This document shows, one piece after another, positions 46,909-57,410 of a stretch of 64,000 nt of DNA. Under the pieces are notes generated by a model. That model had not been told where the DNA came from. It searched no databases and saw nothing but the letters and a program-made list of their open reading frames with translations. Each line of letters opens with the position of its first letter. Position 1 is the first letter of the stretch. Position numbers and translations under genes: made by a program. The stretch lies in assembly GCF_000002425.4 (NCBI RefSeq), contig NC_037257.1, forward strand, positions 16,842,328 to 16,906,327, given 5' to 3'. Source of the stretch: Physcomitrium patens (taxonomy: Eukaryota; Streptophyta; Bryopsida; Funariales; Funariaceae).

Positions 46909-46962
46909 AGGTCTGCTCGGGAACTACAGTTTCGAACACGTCCTGGCCCCGGCGTTGCTGCA

Positions 46963-48300
46963 CTACATCGTATTCATTTGATGCTGCACGAAGGTGTTGT
47001 GCAAGGTGTTGGAGCATTTGAGCCATCCTGACCTACGAGAGAAGAGCACAACTACTATTGTGATTTTTTTTCTTTTGCCTGTTGTCGTCATCATCAGACA
47101 CTCATCGGAAGTTACCGATTTTGTCGGGGTCGGTGTGTTTCGACGAAGCAGTAGGTGGGGGGGATGTGAAATGGCGTGAGTTGCCATGTTGACGCATTAG
47201 TCTCGAGAGCACGGCGAGAGCACAATGCTGCTGAATGCACTTTCTGTGTTGATTAATGGAGATTCGAGGTCTGCAATAGCCTTTGGTGAGCATCTTGAGC
47301 TCTAGGTTTGTTTCCGAACTTGTTGAGGCCCTGAAGTTGAAAAAATTATTCTTTGTCCTACCCAACATCCCAGTCGACTCCAGCCAGAGAAAAATGTTTT
47401 TGAAGATTTAGAACGATGCGATTTTAAACTGTCAGTAAAAATGGTACTCGATATAAGTGTTCCTCTTGCGCTATACATGTAATACAAAATGCATCATCTA
47501 TAGAATGTCTTGAGGTCACTCTTAAAACACCACCCACAGAGCTGGGTAGCATGCACGTTTGGGTCCAGCTTATCAAAATACTTCCTTGTTCCCCTTTGAC
47601 AAGAAGGGTTACCATGATGAACCTCATCTAGGCGATGGTTCTATGATGGGTGACGCACCAAATAAACCAACCTAAGTTTTGTGGTCATCTCAAAAAAAGT
47701 GCTGAACAGTAGGTGCGGTTTCAATCAAGTAGACTTACACTTCTTTACTAGATGAAGCTGTTGGTTGTTCTCTGCGATGTATCACAATCTCCTCAGTGTT
47801 GATGCTGTGGAACGATTCCAACCCGGTACTTTGCTCCGCTTGCATGAACAGAGCACATTTAAGTTCTATTATGACAGGATAGCAACTTCAAACTTGACCA
47901 CCTTTGGTTGCGAACTACTGAAGAATTTGAGATCGAGATAACATGACCTCGCGAGTTGGAACAACTGTAAGTTCAGCTTTCTAAAGTACGTTTTTTGTTT
48001 TCCTAGACACAGTCAATCGCCTTCGTTTGCAGATTATACTTCCAAACATCATCACCGACTGTTAAAGCTTAAGTTGCGTGGGTATATCTCCATCTTCTTT
48101 CATGTACTCATGAGAGCGATGAGCTGTTGATGTTACGAAGAACTTGTAATACCAACTGACGTTGCTGATCCAACGATGAAGCTGTGGTTTGAGATACAGC
48201 CTTGTGGAGAAGGTAATTCGTCGAAGTTTGGAACTCAGGAGAAAAGCAGAAGCCTGTTTACTTTCAAAGAGCAAACTGAGGAATTTCTATGAGCGATCCT
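46963..48300 (-). other. Possible upstream exons or transcribed region
   Basis: Normal base composition and several short open frames on the minus strand (47187-46963, 47368-47102 and 48274-48062, the last reading RRITFSTRLYLKPQLHRWIS). No frame carries a motif and I could not join them by consistent splice sites. Donor-like AAG|GTAATT (about 48214) and AAG|GTAAGC (about 48335) exist on the plus strand instead, so the transcribed strand is not settled. Confidence 0.25.
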
Positions 48301-49830
48301 TGGATATCTCTGTGTAAGTCTGTGAGGCATGAAGGTAAGCTAGTGCGAATAAGTCTGATTTTCGTTCTGAGCTGCTGGTATTTTAACTATCGAGTTATGA
48401 GATGGCTTAGGGTTGGGTCTTCTAGAACAGATATTCACCGTCGTCAGCCGGGTGTTCATAATTCATCTTTGTGGCTTTTGTGAAGCACCTGAATAAAGTG
48501 TTGATATACGAGAAGACCAGCTTCCAGAATCCTGCCTGGATGTTCATCTCTCAATTTGCTAATCTGGTAACAGGTAGCGAACTTGACGACTGGAGAGTGT
48601 TGCAGCTTGTGCTAGTGCGTTGGTGTTAGTTTGCTTTGAAACAAGGAGGATGAACTTCAAGTGAACGTTAGGTCCTTGCTTTAAAAGATTTGCTTCTCAA
48701 ATCAGAGATCGTACTGCAGAGTGCCATGGCTCCAAGTAAAGTTTGTAGCGCCATGAAACAGGTAGTTGGCAAACCATTTTCGAGTCGCCAATGCTGTGAA
48801 GATCGAGGTAATGGTACACATCGTTTACGTAACTGGGGTCCAGTTTAGTCTACTTTGCATTGTCAGCAAAATCAGTCGACGGGGCTACGTCGTCCTTTGC
48901 ATCGTTTTACAAGGTTGCAGATATCCAGCGGCTACCTGTGGGACCTCCGCCAAGATCACAGATTTTAAGGGGAAGACATCGTCTTCTTACTTGAAACTGG
49001 TCGGTACATCTCTTACCCCAGCGGCCCAGCTTCTTCATTCGTTGTCGCTCTGATTCCACAAGCTTATGAAGAAACTGTACACATCAGAAAGGTAAGCATC
49101 AAATATATCTTACCAGTCTGTTGCAGCTTCTCTTTTTCTTAACAATTTTTATGTATTAAAACAACAGAAAAGAACAAAGGGTTGCAGAAGTGGAGCTTTT
49201 CCCACACAAGCGCACGAAGAAGAAGAATGTATGACCGACTCATCAGTTACAAGTGTGACCGAGACGATAGGACTCTCTCAAACAATGACTCTATCGCCAT
49301 GGACTCGTATATACCCTCTGAACTCTCCACATTCATTCATTTTTCCCTTGATAAGACATCGCAACCAGCTTGAAGTGCTTGAAAGGTGTTCCTGTAACTA
49401 CTTGATTGAATATTTCTCCGCCAACACATGGAACTGTGCTGGAGATTCACCACGCTTCCAAGAGATGCTTGCAATCGCAAACCCTCCTACTCCCTTGGCA
49501 CTGTTGTTATGGAGGCAATGCCTCCTGTTTCCTGACAGGAAGGACCCATGGTTGCACGTCGACCCTTGACAGCCGCAACGATCCAAGAGGCTCCAACCGA
49601 GATATTCTAGAATGTGGTCCGCTCGCTGACATGTCGTAAGATACTGTGGGCCAGAGATCATTACGTTGCTCACGTCACGGTCAGTTACAAGTGTGCCTAC
49701 ATGCAAGAGGCTCAGAGTGTCGGTGCCCATGCTGCGGCAGCAGAGTCGATAAACGCGACACACCAGGTGAAGTACATTCCTGTCGCTAGTGTATTTATAT
49801 CAGGAGCAATTGACGGCTGAAAGAAGAAAA
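48280..49830 (+). other. Probable plus-strand spliced transcript, coding frame unresolved
   Basis: Plus-strand splice signals are good: GAAG|GTAAGC near 48334, AAAG|GTAAGC near 49090 and an acceptor AAAACAACAG near 49168. Downstream, two frames stay open: 49182-49373, and 49231-49569 (112 codons, TDSSVTSVTETIGLSQTMTL onward). The upstream candidate exon 48766-49053 has the frame CGTSAKITDFKGKTSSSYLK. No family motif appears in any of them. It could be a gene with long UTRs or a non-coding RNA. Confidence 0.3.
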
Positions 49831-50826
49831 AAAACACACTGGGGACTTCTAAATTTGTGCTTGCACAAGTCTTCCTCTCCTTTTATCGTAACTTGTGTGT
49901 GTGAGACAATCGACAATGGCTATCTAGGTGCATGGGAAGTGACCAGTTAGTTTGAGTAAAGAGTACACCTCGTACGTGTCCAAAAAAAAAAAAAAAAAAA
50001 ACAAAAGAAAACAAACACTTCAGAGATAGTATTGTGTCCATGACAGGCACTTGTGCTCATTCAGGGCTTTCCGTGAGCGTCTCATAGAAGTGTTTGATAG
50101 TCGCTCAACGTTCTGGAAACGAAGAAGGTAATACACTGCATGGCCTAAGTTAGAATTAGGATTTTTTATTTTTTTATTTTTATTTTTTATGCTGCGGTGC
50201 TTATAGCAAATGTTGAGGCAGCAAGAGTAATAGAACATGAAGGACCCTTAGGTGGTGTTTGCTCAGTTGAGGCAGTAGAGCAGACACAAATGGAGAGCTT
50301 GAGCCCCTCAAAGTAGTACACCAAGTCATGAGTTCTTAGAACTTTCTTGAAATTTGGAGATTTGTGATGTAGGGACTGAAAACTATATCATTGAAGTTAC
50401 TATTGAAGTTGCGAAACAACAAATGTTGTATCTAGAATGTTTGTGGTGATAGTTGGGTTTATTGGATGTAAATCCATTGATTTGTCCTAAAAATGAAAAT
50501 TTTCTCAGTTGCAGAAAAATGAAAATATACTTTGAAAATAAAAAGAAGCTTTGTAAAAGATTTAAAAACACAAAAAAAAATAAAAAATAAAAAATAAAAA
50601 AATCTATAGAACAGTATTTTTGTTTAATTTTCTATATATATATATATATATATATATGGTTTTATAATATAACATAATTACATTCTATTCGGAAATTTTA
50701 TTAAAAAAGGATAAATTAAGCTTTATAAGATAATGATTTTAGCAAAATTGTCATAGAGAAAAAAATATCATGTTTATATTTCTTTTAGCAACTTGTGTTG
50801 TTGTATAATAAGTTGATTACAAAGAA

Positions 50827-50876
50827 TGTTTGACACAAGCTCAACCATGACATGTGGTTTGAGCTTGTGTCAAACA
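50827..50876. repeat. Short hairpin, about 20-bp arms
   Basis: TGTTTGACACAAGCTCAACC (50827-50846) and GGTTTGAGCTTGTGTCAAACA (50856-50876) are reverse complements except for one extra A/T, separated by a 9-base loop. A shorter GTTTGACATAAA occurs nearby (about 50937). Confidence 0.9.
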
Positions 50877-51445
50877 GTATATTTTCCTTGCTGAAGAAGA
50901 ATGCTTAAATTGAAAAAAATATATATATGATGTCTGTTTGACATAAATAATTTATAATATTTACAAGGCTAAAATTGAATTATTAAAAATAAGATGTTAT
51001 GATTATTATTTTTTCAAATTGTATATGATTCTACACTTGAATCGTAGTCTAGAACAGTGGTTGAAGGAATTCTTTCGGCTTTAATTGCCCGAAAATAATC
51101 TTATCTTTTTTAAACCTCCCAAATGAAAAGTGAAAAGCTAAAAACCTACACAATAGTAATACACATCAAAATTGCTTCATAGATTTACTTTCTTTCACAT
51201 TTATAAAAATAAATACTTAACAGGTGTATTAAAATAAAAATAAAATCCACGACGTAGGATTTGCAATGTCAAATTATAACATTGCACACGTCCTCTATAA
51301 TTGCCTCGTAAAGTGGGAAACTTTTCTTCAAAATTAGATATGGTTTGATTCTCCCGGCACACACAACACACATGTCAGTTATACAAAAAGAAACAATTTA
51401 TTATTTTAAAATTAGAAAATGAATCGGTAACTTCGTGCCAACTTT

Positions 51446-51448
<3 letters not shown>

Positions 51449-51477
<29 letters not shown>
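51449..51477. repeat. (TA)n microsatellite
   Basis: TA run followed by a TGTCTATC..TATATAGACA foldback (about 51478-51500). Confidence 0.9.
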
Positions 51478-51481
<4 letters not shown>

Positions 51482-53404
51482 CTATCTATATATATAGACA
51501 AGCAAGTGAGGTCACCAAATCACCCATGATTGAATGATCCAAATGGCCAAATTCTTTCACCAACTAACGATTGGAGCAATAAATTTTCACAACACGTGAA
51601 AGAATTTCCATGGGTCCCATCCAACGTGGCAAATATTATTGAAGGATCTTCTAAGAAAAGGATAGTGCGAAGGGTAGAAAAGGACCTAATTAACGTCCAC
51701 TTTGGATGAATGCTTTTTCTTTAGTGTTGGTCACCGTGCCGACCTGCGAACAACAAAGCCACCAAATTCTGTCCTAAAAAGTTTGATGATGCTTACTTTG
51801 GTATGATTGGAATTAGTGCCTTTTAATAAAAAGTAAATGGATATATTGTGGATTCTCCGCCTTTAAGCTGCAATGCTGTCAATCTTATTTTTATTTGTTT
51901 AATCTTGTGTGTTGTCGAAGCTTATGTCATCACTAAAGTAGTACGATCGAAGTGTGTCAGGGCATAAATGTAAATGAGACCTAAATGTAAATGGGACATA
52001 AATGTTCGTGGATACCACATATTGAATATAATTTTACCGACAGTTAATATACTACAATAATTTGCACAGAAATTGTGCCTACAATTTTTTCCTTATCCGA
52101 TTATGATTTAAGGCATGATTTTGTTGTATTTTAACAACTACAAGTTTTTTGCTTAATTGTTTTTGGAACTTGCGTGGGTCATTATCTCTACGTCAGCAAT
52201 CGTTTGACCAAGTCACGGGTTTTTAGCAGTGCCTACAATGCTCATGTAATTCAAAATTTAATGGTTTCAAAATTGATGGTATTAGATTTCAGGTCTTAAT
52301 TCCTTGTTACATTAATACTGCTGTTAATAAAAAAAAATCCAATGATATATTTTCTTGGATTATTAGTTATAATTTAACTGTAAAGAAATGCTGCCTAAAA
52401 AATACTAGAAAACAGAGATCAACCTTTAGAATGATTTTGTGCCGATCTGAAATATTATTCAATATATTTTTATACCGGAAAATTGTGTGAATTCCATTAA
52501 ATAACTTCTTTTAAAAATATTTTTTCATTTTGGAGTTTGAGGACATCTTTTGAGAACTCCATATAAAATCCAATGAATACTTTATTGCATTAAACACTTC
52601 TCTTTAATAAGAAAACTCCTCTTAAATTGGACAATCCTTGCGTGGTCAAAGGAACATTCGAATCAGTATAAGAATATCAATACATTGAAGCTTGTCTTCA
52701 TCCTTCGTACTTTGTCGTATATGCATCACATTGCGTTTCTCAAAATAGACATATTTGTCAGATTTTTGAACAGGAAAGTGAAGTTCACCTAAAACTTGAA
52801 GTATTGGATGTTTCTCAGTTTGATACTACAACTAGGGTCTTTGGAGTGTGAAGACAGTAAAAAAAAAAGCACCGGGAGTGACTGAGCAAGTGACTTTGCT
52901 ACAAAACCACCCAAATTTCGAGGCAGTTTGGACAGAGACGGACGCCGAGCCGAGGTTTCTTCGAGACTAGGCTTCTACGTGGCGTCCTTCTCAACTAAGG
53001 GCGAGCAAACAAGCAAAGCAAGTAAGCAAGCACTGGGCTCCAACTTCTCCATCTGTCTTAGATTATCCCTCAACCTTAAACGACAGGTTCTCTTTTTTTC
53101 GTTAGATTGCGAGAAGGCGGTGCCTATTACCACAAGGTACGTCTGGCAGGTTCGGTGAAGGACACATCGGTGGTGGAGCCATCCGCACACATCCAATATA
53201 TATATTATATACATACACATTCATGAACATCAGTTGTGCATGTGTGTGCGTGTGTATATAGATCGATCGATCTGACCCTGAGAAGTGAGATGCTGGAGCA
53301 GCACAGCGAGTGAGTGCCCCACTGGAGAGTACCATTCCCGGGGGACTGCTTCTGGAACTGGTCTTTGATTGTGTGATCGTGAAAGTCGTGCTACCTTGGA
53401 TCGG

Positions 53405-53533
53405 ATGTCGTCATCGGGTTCGCTTGTGACGCACATGGTGTTCGATATTCAGCAGGATGGGACTGATTCTTGGTTCTATCACGACGCCATTCTCCTTTCT
53501 ATTCTAAGGTTCGTGCTCTTTCCAACTTGCTAG
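53405..53533 (+). pseudogene. Palindrome left-arm copy of a short coding segment
   Basis: 42 codons from ATG at 53405: SLVTHMVFDIQQDGTDSWFY then HDAILLSILRF, stop at 53531. It is the counterpart of the right-arm ORF (TLVTYVAFDIREDGADSWIY HDAT). About 60-65% of residues agree over the shared 25. An AGG|TTCGTG junction after ILR could be an exon edge. Family unknown. With the early stop and no partner exons I treat it as a gene fragment. Confidence 0.4.
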
Positions 53534-53649
53534 CTGTATCAACTTCCAAACCACACATGTGGCTCTTGGACGTGGGCTTGTCTACAGTACTTGCTCGATG
53601 AAGGGGCAGAGCGAGGAGGGGCGAAGGGGCTGCCATCTCTCAGTTGTCT

Positions 53650-53935
53650 GCTGAGCGACCTGGACACAACACAAGAGGAGAAGCTGCTCGAATTCGTTGT
53701 GCCATCTTGGTTGCAACTTGGTAGATCAACCTGGACCCAACAGAAGATGCCTAGCTGATCGACTTTGTTGTGCCATCTTGGATAAAACTTGGTAGATCGA
53801 TACTAACCTAACACAACTTGCTCAATTGTTTTGGACTTCGTTTAACACAACTTGCTCAATTGTTTTGGACTTCGTTGCAGCATTAAGTAGCAACTTGAGA
53901 GATCTACCTGGACCCAACACAAGATGCAGAGTTTC
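53650..53935 (+). repeat. Degenerate tandem repeats inside the left arm
   Basis: Units of roughly 70-75 bp share TTGTGCCATCTTGG, AACTTGGTAGATC and CCTGGACCCAACA. An exact internal duplication ACACAACTTGCTCAATTGTT..GGACTTCGTT occurs at about 53813-53843 and 53847-53877. Confidence 0.75.
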
Positions 53936-54000
53936 TAGCCTTGATTGTGTTATGTTGAATGTAATTTGTCAATGTTGCAAGATTGTAGATTGTTTCATAG

Positions 54001-54362
54001 AACTTACACATTATTGTACATATCAATTAGAGGGACTTTGTTTTTATATCGTTCATTCTAGCATCACCATCATATTTCTTGATTATCATGATTGAATGTA
54101 TTCATGATTTACAATTTGTTCATTTTGTTTCATAAATGTATATACTTGATGTCTGATAATAAAAATAACAATGAGAAAAAAAATAGTTTGTTATTTTCAT
54201 TGTCATGCATGAAGTATGAGTATATTTATAGAACAAGATTGACAAGTTGTAATCCATGCATGCATTTAATCATGATAATCAAGGAATAAGATGGTGATAC
54301 TATTGAGATAAATCTTTGATCAAAATCTTTTCAATTGATATACATAATAATGATGTGTAACT
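54001..54362. repeat. Central foldback of the palindrome
   Basis: Continuous inverted pairing around 54,182. TTACACATTATTGTACATATCAATT pairs with 54,332-54,360. CATCACCATCATATTTCTTGATTATCATGATTGAATG (54,062-54,098) pairs with 54,260-54,298. ATTTACAATTTGTTCATTTTG..CATAAATGTATAT pairs with 54,220-54,252. AATAACAATGA (54,164-54,174) pairs with 54,189-54,202. The loop is only about 12 bases. Transcription of either strand would give a long hairpin RNA. Confidence 0.88.
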
Positions 54363-54883
54363 TTCATGAAAATAATTTACAACTCCAAAGCATTTGTAAA
54401 TTCCATTCAAAAATAATACTATCAAAGCTAGTACTTCAACAACATGTGTTGAATTAGAACAATTAAAGGTAGTGATGGTGAATTCAACTTTGATGGTGTA
54501 TTAGATCATATTAATCATGAATTGTAATTCTAATGCTTTATGGATATATTTAATGAGAGTCATTTCAATTGCCTACTCAGCTGCTAAGTATAAGTTACAT
54601 GAAAATAATCCAGTGTGTTTATTTATTGAAACGTTACATGGTAGATGATACAATCAGGATTTACGAACAGCAAGATGGTATTGGGTCATGATGGTTAAAG
54701 AATGTGCTAGTGATGCAACTGTGAACTATCTAAGCTCAGAGCTCATCGTGATGCAACCAAGAACGATCTGAAATCAAAGTCCCTCTAGTTGTTAAGCACA
54801 ATAATCTGCAAGTCTCATGAAAATAATTCAAATTCGTACAGCACTGTCAAACCCAAATTACTTCCAAAATGGAACAACAATGT

Positions 54884-55144
54884 CTAGCAACTCAAGGTCG
54901 CTCCACCAAGAGCTAGGAGACGACAACCTCCTCTTTCTCCTCTTACTCGTAAATGTTGTAGATAAGCCCCACGTAGAAGGGCAACACGCGTTAGGAAGCT
55001 GATACAGCTTGATACAGCTTGCAAGTGGTGAGACCACGGATCTTTCGATCGAGGGGGAGTGGCGTCGTGGTAGATCCACGAATCGGCCCCATCCTCCCGA
55101 ATATCGAACGCTACGTACGTCACAAGCGTGGCAGATGACAGCAT
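54884..55144 (-). CDS. Right-arm ORF of the palindrome, unknown protein segment
   Basis: 86 codons on the minus strand, starting MLSSATLVTYVAFDIREDGA then DSWIYHDATPPRSKDPWS. This is the longer, less broken of the two arm copies and may be the parental one. GC is higher than in the flanks. After about residue 50 the reading becomes Arg/Leu/Gly-rich with no counterpart protein in the left arm, so the true exon may end earlier (CAAGCT region). The family is not recognised. An overlapping minus frame at 54858-55160 is a shadow. Confidence 0.35.
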   Translation of the reverse strand: MLSSATLVTYVAFDIREDGADSWIYHDATPPRSKDPWSHHLQAVSSCISFLTRVALLRGAYLQHLRVRGERGGCRLLALGGATLSC

Positions 55145-55526
55145 CCGACCTAGGCAGCACGACTTTTGGGCTGGCGGAGACTGAGACCAGTTCCCAGAAT
55201 CAGCTTCGTTGGGAATAGTACCTCATGTGGGGTACTCGCCGTGCTGCAGTGTCACCTCTCCTGTCGATATACATGCACGGACGATACATATGTATATTGT
55301 GGATGTGTGCGCCTACACCACAGATGTGTGCTTCTCCGAATATGCCGGACTTATCAAGTGATGGGCACCGTACTCTCGCAATCTAACGGAAAAAAGAGCA
55401 CCTACCGTCGAGAGGTGGGTAAGAATGTAGGACTAGCGGAGAAGTTGGGGTCAAGTGCTTGCCCTAAGGTGGGAAGGGAGGAGGCGTAGGGCCGACGGAA
55501 ATGTGGGTCAGCCCCCGAGCAGCCAT

Positions 55527-55724
55527 TTAGAAACCAAAATCTCGACGAAAGCTCGGTTCTGCTTCTGGCTTGTATTGTGGTAACGGTTTACCGCGTGGTG
55601 GGTGTAGTTCGTATGCTGTGAACTCCATTTCCTGTGCACGTGTTCGGTCCAGATGTGCAGTGCTGTGAGAGTCTTGTTTGCACCACTGACGGAGAGGTGT
55701 AAACTTCTCTGTTACTGTAACCAA
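55527..55724 (-). CDS. Hypothetical 65-residue protein
   Basis: Minus-strand ORF starting MVTVTEKFTPLRQWCKQDSH and ending PQYKPEAEPSFRRDFGF, stop at 55527. Composition is balanced and hydrophilic. It lies just outside the right arm of the palindrome and is transcribed towards it, so it could be the first exon of the gene whose segment was duplicated. It is divergent from the gene at 55893 with about 170 bp between them. Family unknown. Confidence 0.35.
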   Translation of the reverse strand: MVTVTEKFTPLRQWCKQDSHSTAHLDRTRAQEMEFTAYELHPPRGKPLPQYKPEAEPSFRRDFGF

Positions 55725-55892
55725 AACCTGGGTTTCTTTTTTGATGTCCGCATTTGTCAGAAAATGAACAGGTTTTAGTCTAACTCAACGTCAGCAGAGA
55801 AGATTTAGAAGCTGAGTAGTACACGGGCGTATCGCCATCTAGTTCTAATTCCTGCCGACAAGTTTCATAGTAGTGATCGTGGATTTCTGGAG
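55725..55892. promoter_or_regulatory. Short divergent intergenic region
   Basis: Separates the minus ORF ending its 5' side at 55724 from the plus gene starting at 55893. If both are real, this 168-bp stretch would hold 5' UTRs and possibly a shared promoter. No TATA box or known motif is assigned. Confidence 0.25.
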
Positions 55893-56651
55893 ATGCCTGA
55901 TCACAATCGAGAAGCTCACCCTCTGCATACATTGGGCAAATCTGTTGGGGAAGATGGAGTTGTGAGATGCCCTAACTGTCCGGGTTTGACGAGGGTTACG
56001 TTTCAAGCAGAATGTATGTGCTGCGGCCGCGAGGTCGCGCAGTCTCAGGATTCTGGAACAGATGACATAACAGACTCCGTGCAAGCCTTATCCATTGGGT
56101 CGGAGGTGCCAGAAACTCCCGTTCCGCTGCCTGCATGTCGAGCTTTTGTTGGGGAATTCAGACACCTGCTCTCGTTGCAGCCAGTTCAAGTTCATATACC
56201 AGAAGACAGGAGAAATAATGTTGCTGTACCAAGAAATCTCAACAGCATATTCAATAGGTATAACTGTATTATTTTCACGGCCATGTTTGGGATGTAATTG
56301 GTTATTTAGTTTCCATTTGCAGCTCGAATGCAGTCATCTCAAACCAAAGTCGACATGTATTCTGGTTGGATAATGTAGAAACACACTCAAGAATTGCCGC
56401 TTGCCTTGAATTCACCAGTTGATAGTTTCTTGCTCTGCTGCACGGTGCCATTTATCAGATATATGGTTTTGGAGCAGATGGTCAACATAAGTTTCTTCGT
56501 GAATGAACGATTCTTTTGTTGCAGAAGCATAATGCAAAAATGTGTTCGGTTCTAAAGATTTGATTCTTATTTCAGGGTGGCTCTGCATCCTCGAGTGTCC
56601 TCAACACTTCATAATAAATTAACACAACGTTTGTTCAAATTTCGAAGTTGA
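55893..56651 (+). CDS. Small unknown protein with CxxC..CxxC (zinc-ribbon-like) motif, two exons
   Basis: Exon 1 is 55893-56257 (ATG at 55893; the frame is open upstream to a stop near 55808 without another ATG). Residues about 25-46 read VRCPNCPGLTRVTFQAECMC then CGREVA, a C-x2-C-x13/14-C-x2-C pattern able to bind one zinc. A Ser/Asp/Pro-rich linker and a basic part (EDRRNNVAVPRNLNSIF) follow. The donor is AATAG|GTATAA at 56258. Two acceptors keep an open frame. TTATTTCAG before 56576 gives VALHPRVSSTLHNKLTQRLF then KFRS and a stop at 56649-56651 (146 residues). CATTTGCAG before 56323 gives SSNAVISNQSRHVFWLDNVE and a stop at 56420-56422 (154 residues). The first alternative has a more usual intron size and a basic tail, which I prefer slightly. 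The family is not recognised. Confidence 0.5.
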
Positions 56652-57410
56652 CGTCCTTCAACTTATCTTGAATCATGCTTCACTGATGTGCAGATGTGAG
56701 CTTACAAGGAGGCAACGAGTTGAAACAGTCAGCAAGTTGCAGCTTCCCTATCGTTCTAGAAACACACTCAGGACTTTATTCAGACAACTGCAACATGAAC
56801 GTCGGCCACCTTCGCAAAGGCGTTGGGCAAGGAAGGGCATTTGCATGAAATCATCGTTACTGCAGAGGAGTCCGAACCTGCAAACGCGTCAGGAATAATG
56901 TGGTCGGCATTCGATCTTTCAAATTGGAAAAAGGACATCTGGAATGGATCTTATAACCTCAGCGGCGAAATTGCAGGAGCTTATGATCCTATTTTCAACT
57001 AGTCATAACATGTAATTTTGTAGACCAGTTCGTTATATTGTGAAGCTTGAATCCTTGTAATTAATTTGATTAGAGATTCTGTTGATTTAGTCTTTGATCC
57101 TTGTCTGCACTAGACGATTGGATCTTACATCAGGGACAACAACCGTGGTCATTTATCAACCACCGGTTTCGATGCCGAAGGCAAGTGAACCAGCGACAGC
57201 AGTATCGAAGACATATTGCTGGGGAAGGGGGACTCATCGACCCTCTCTGGTACTTCTTTTCATCTCTAAATTTTAGTCTAGTCTCAGAAGTAGGGAAATA
57301 ATGGCATGTGTTGGCAGGTTTTTTGTTCATTGAAGGATAAGTGAACCGCGTCAACACAATTTATGACATCTTTTAAGCGCAAAATAAAGTTGGAGTACCG
57401 TTGATTTGAA
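56652..57410 (+). other. Downstream transcribed-looking region, possible further exons
   Basis: After an AG at 56692-56693 the frame VSLQGGNELKQSASCSFPIV runs open to a TGA near 56851. After an AG at about 57108 two frames run open (WILHQGQQPWSFINHRF and TSGTTTVVIYQPPVSMPKAS). Neither has a motif and the strand-opposite frames are also open, so exon status is unproven. It could be the 3' UTR of the gene at 55893 or separate exons. Confidence 0.25.

Larger units (their letters stand above)
49831..52969. other. AT-rich intergenic region
   Basis: No gene seen. It contains an A run (49982-50000), (TA)n at about 50633-50657 and 51449-51477, an AAATA-rich tract near 50570-50600 and a 20-bp hairpin at 50827-50876. 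Part of it upstream of 52.9 kb may be promoter. Confidence 0.5.
52970..55490. repeat. Large imperfect palindrome, arms about 1.2 kb, centre near 54,182
   Basis: The left arm (about 52,970-54,165) reads as the reverse complement of the right arm (about 54,195-55,490). Matching landmarks: CTAAGGGCGAGC..CAAGCACT..CCAACTTCTCC (52,990-53,050) with 55,438-55,475; GTTAGATTGCGAGA..GGTGCC (53,101-53,124) with about 55,363-55,390; GTCGTGCT.CC..GGTCGGATG (53,385-53,406) with about 55,135-55,165; TTCGATATTC (53,441-53,450) with 55,098-55,108; TTACACATTATTGTACATATCAATT (54,004-54,027) with about 54,332-54,360. Identity looks near 75% in the outer arms. The right arm is about 150-200 bp longer through small insertions and internal repeats. 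Confidence 0.88.

Noticed and set aside
53102-53436. Minus-strand ORFs in the left palindrome arm
   Set aside because: They run opposite to the conserved arm reading and partly translate a (TACA)n-like tract; treated as shadows.
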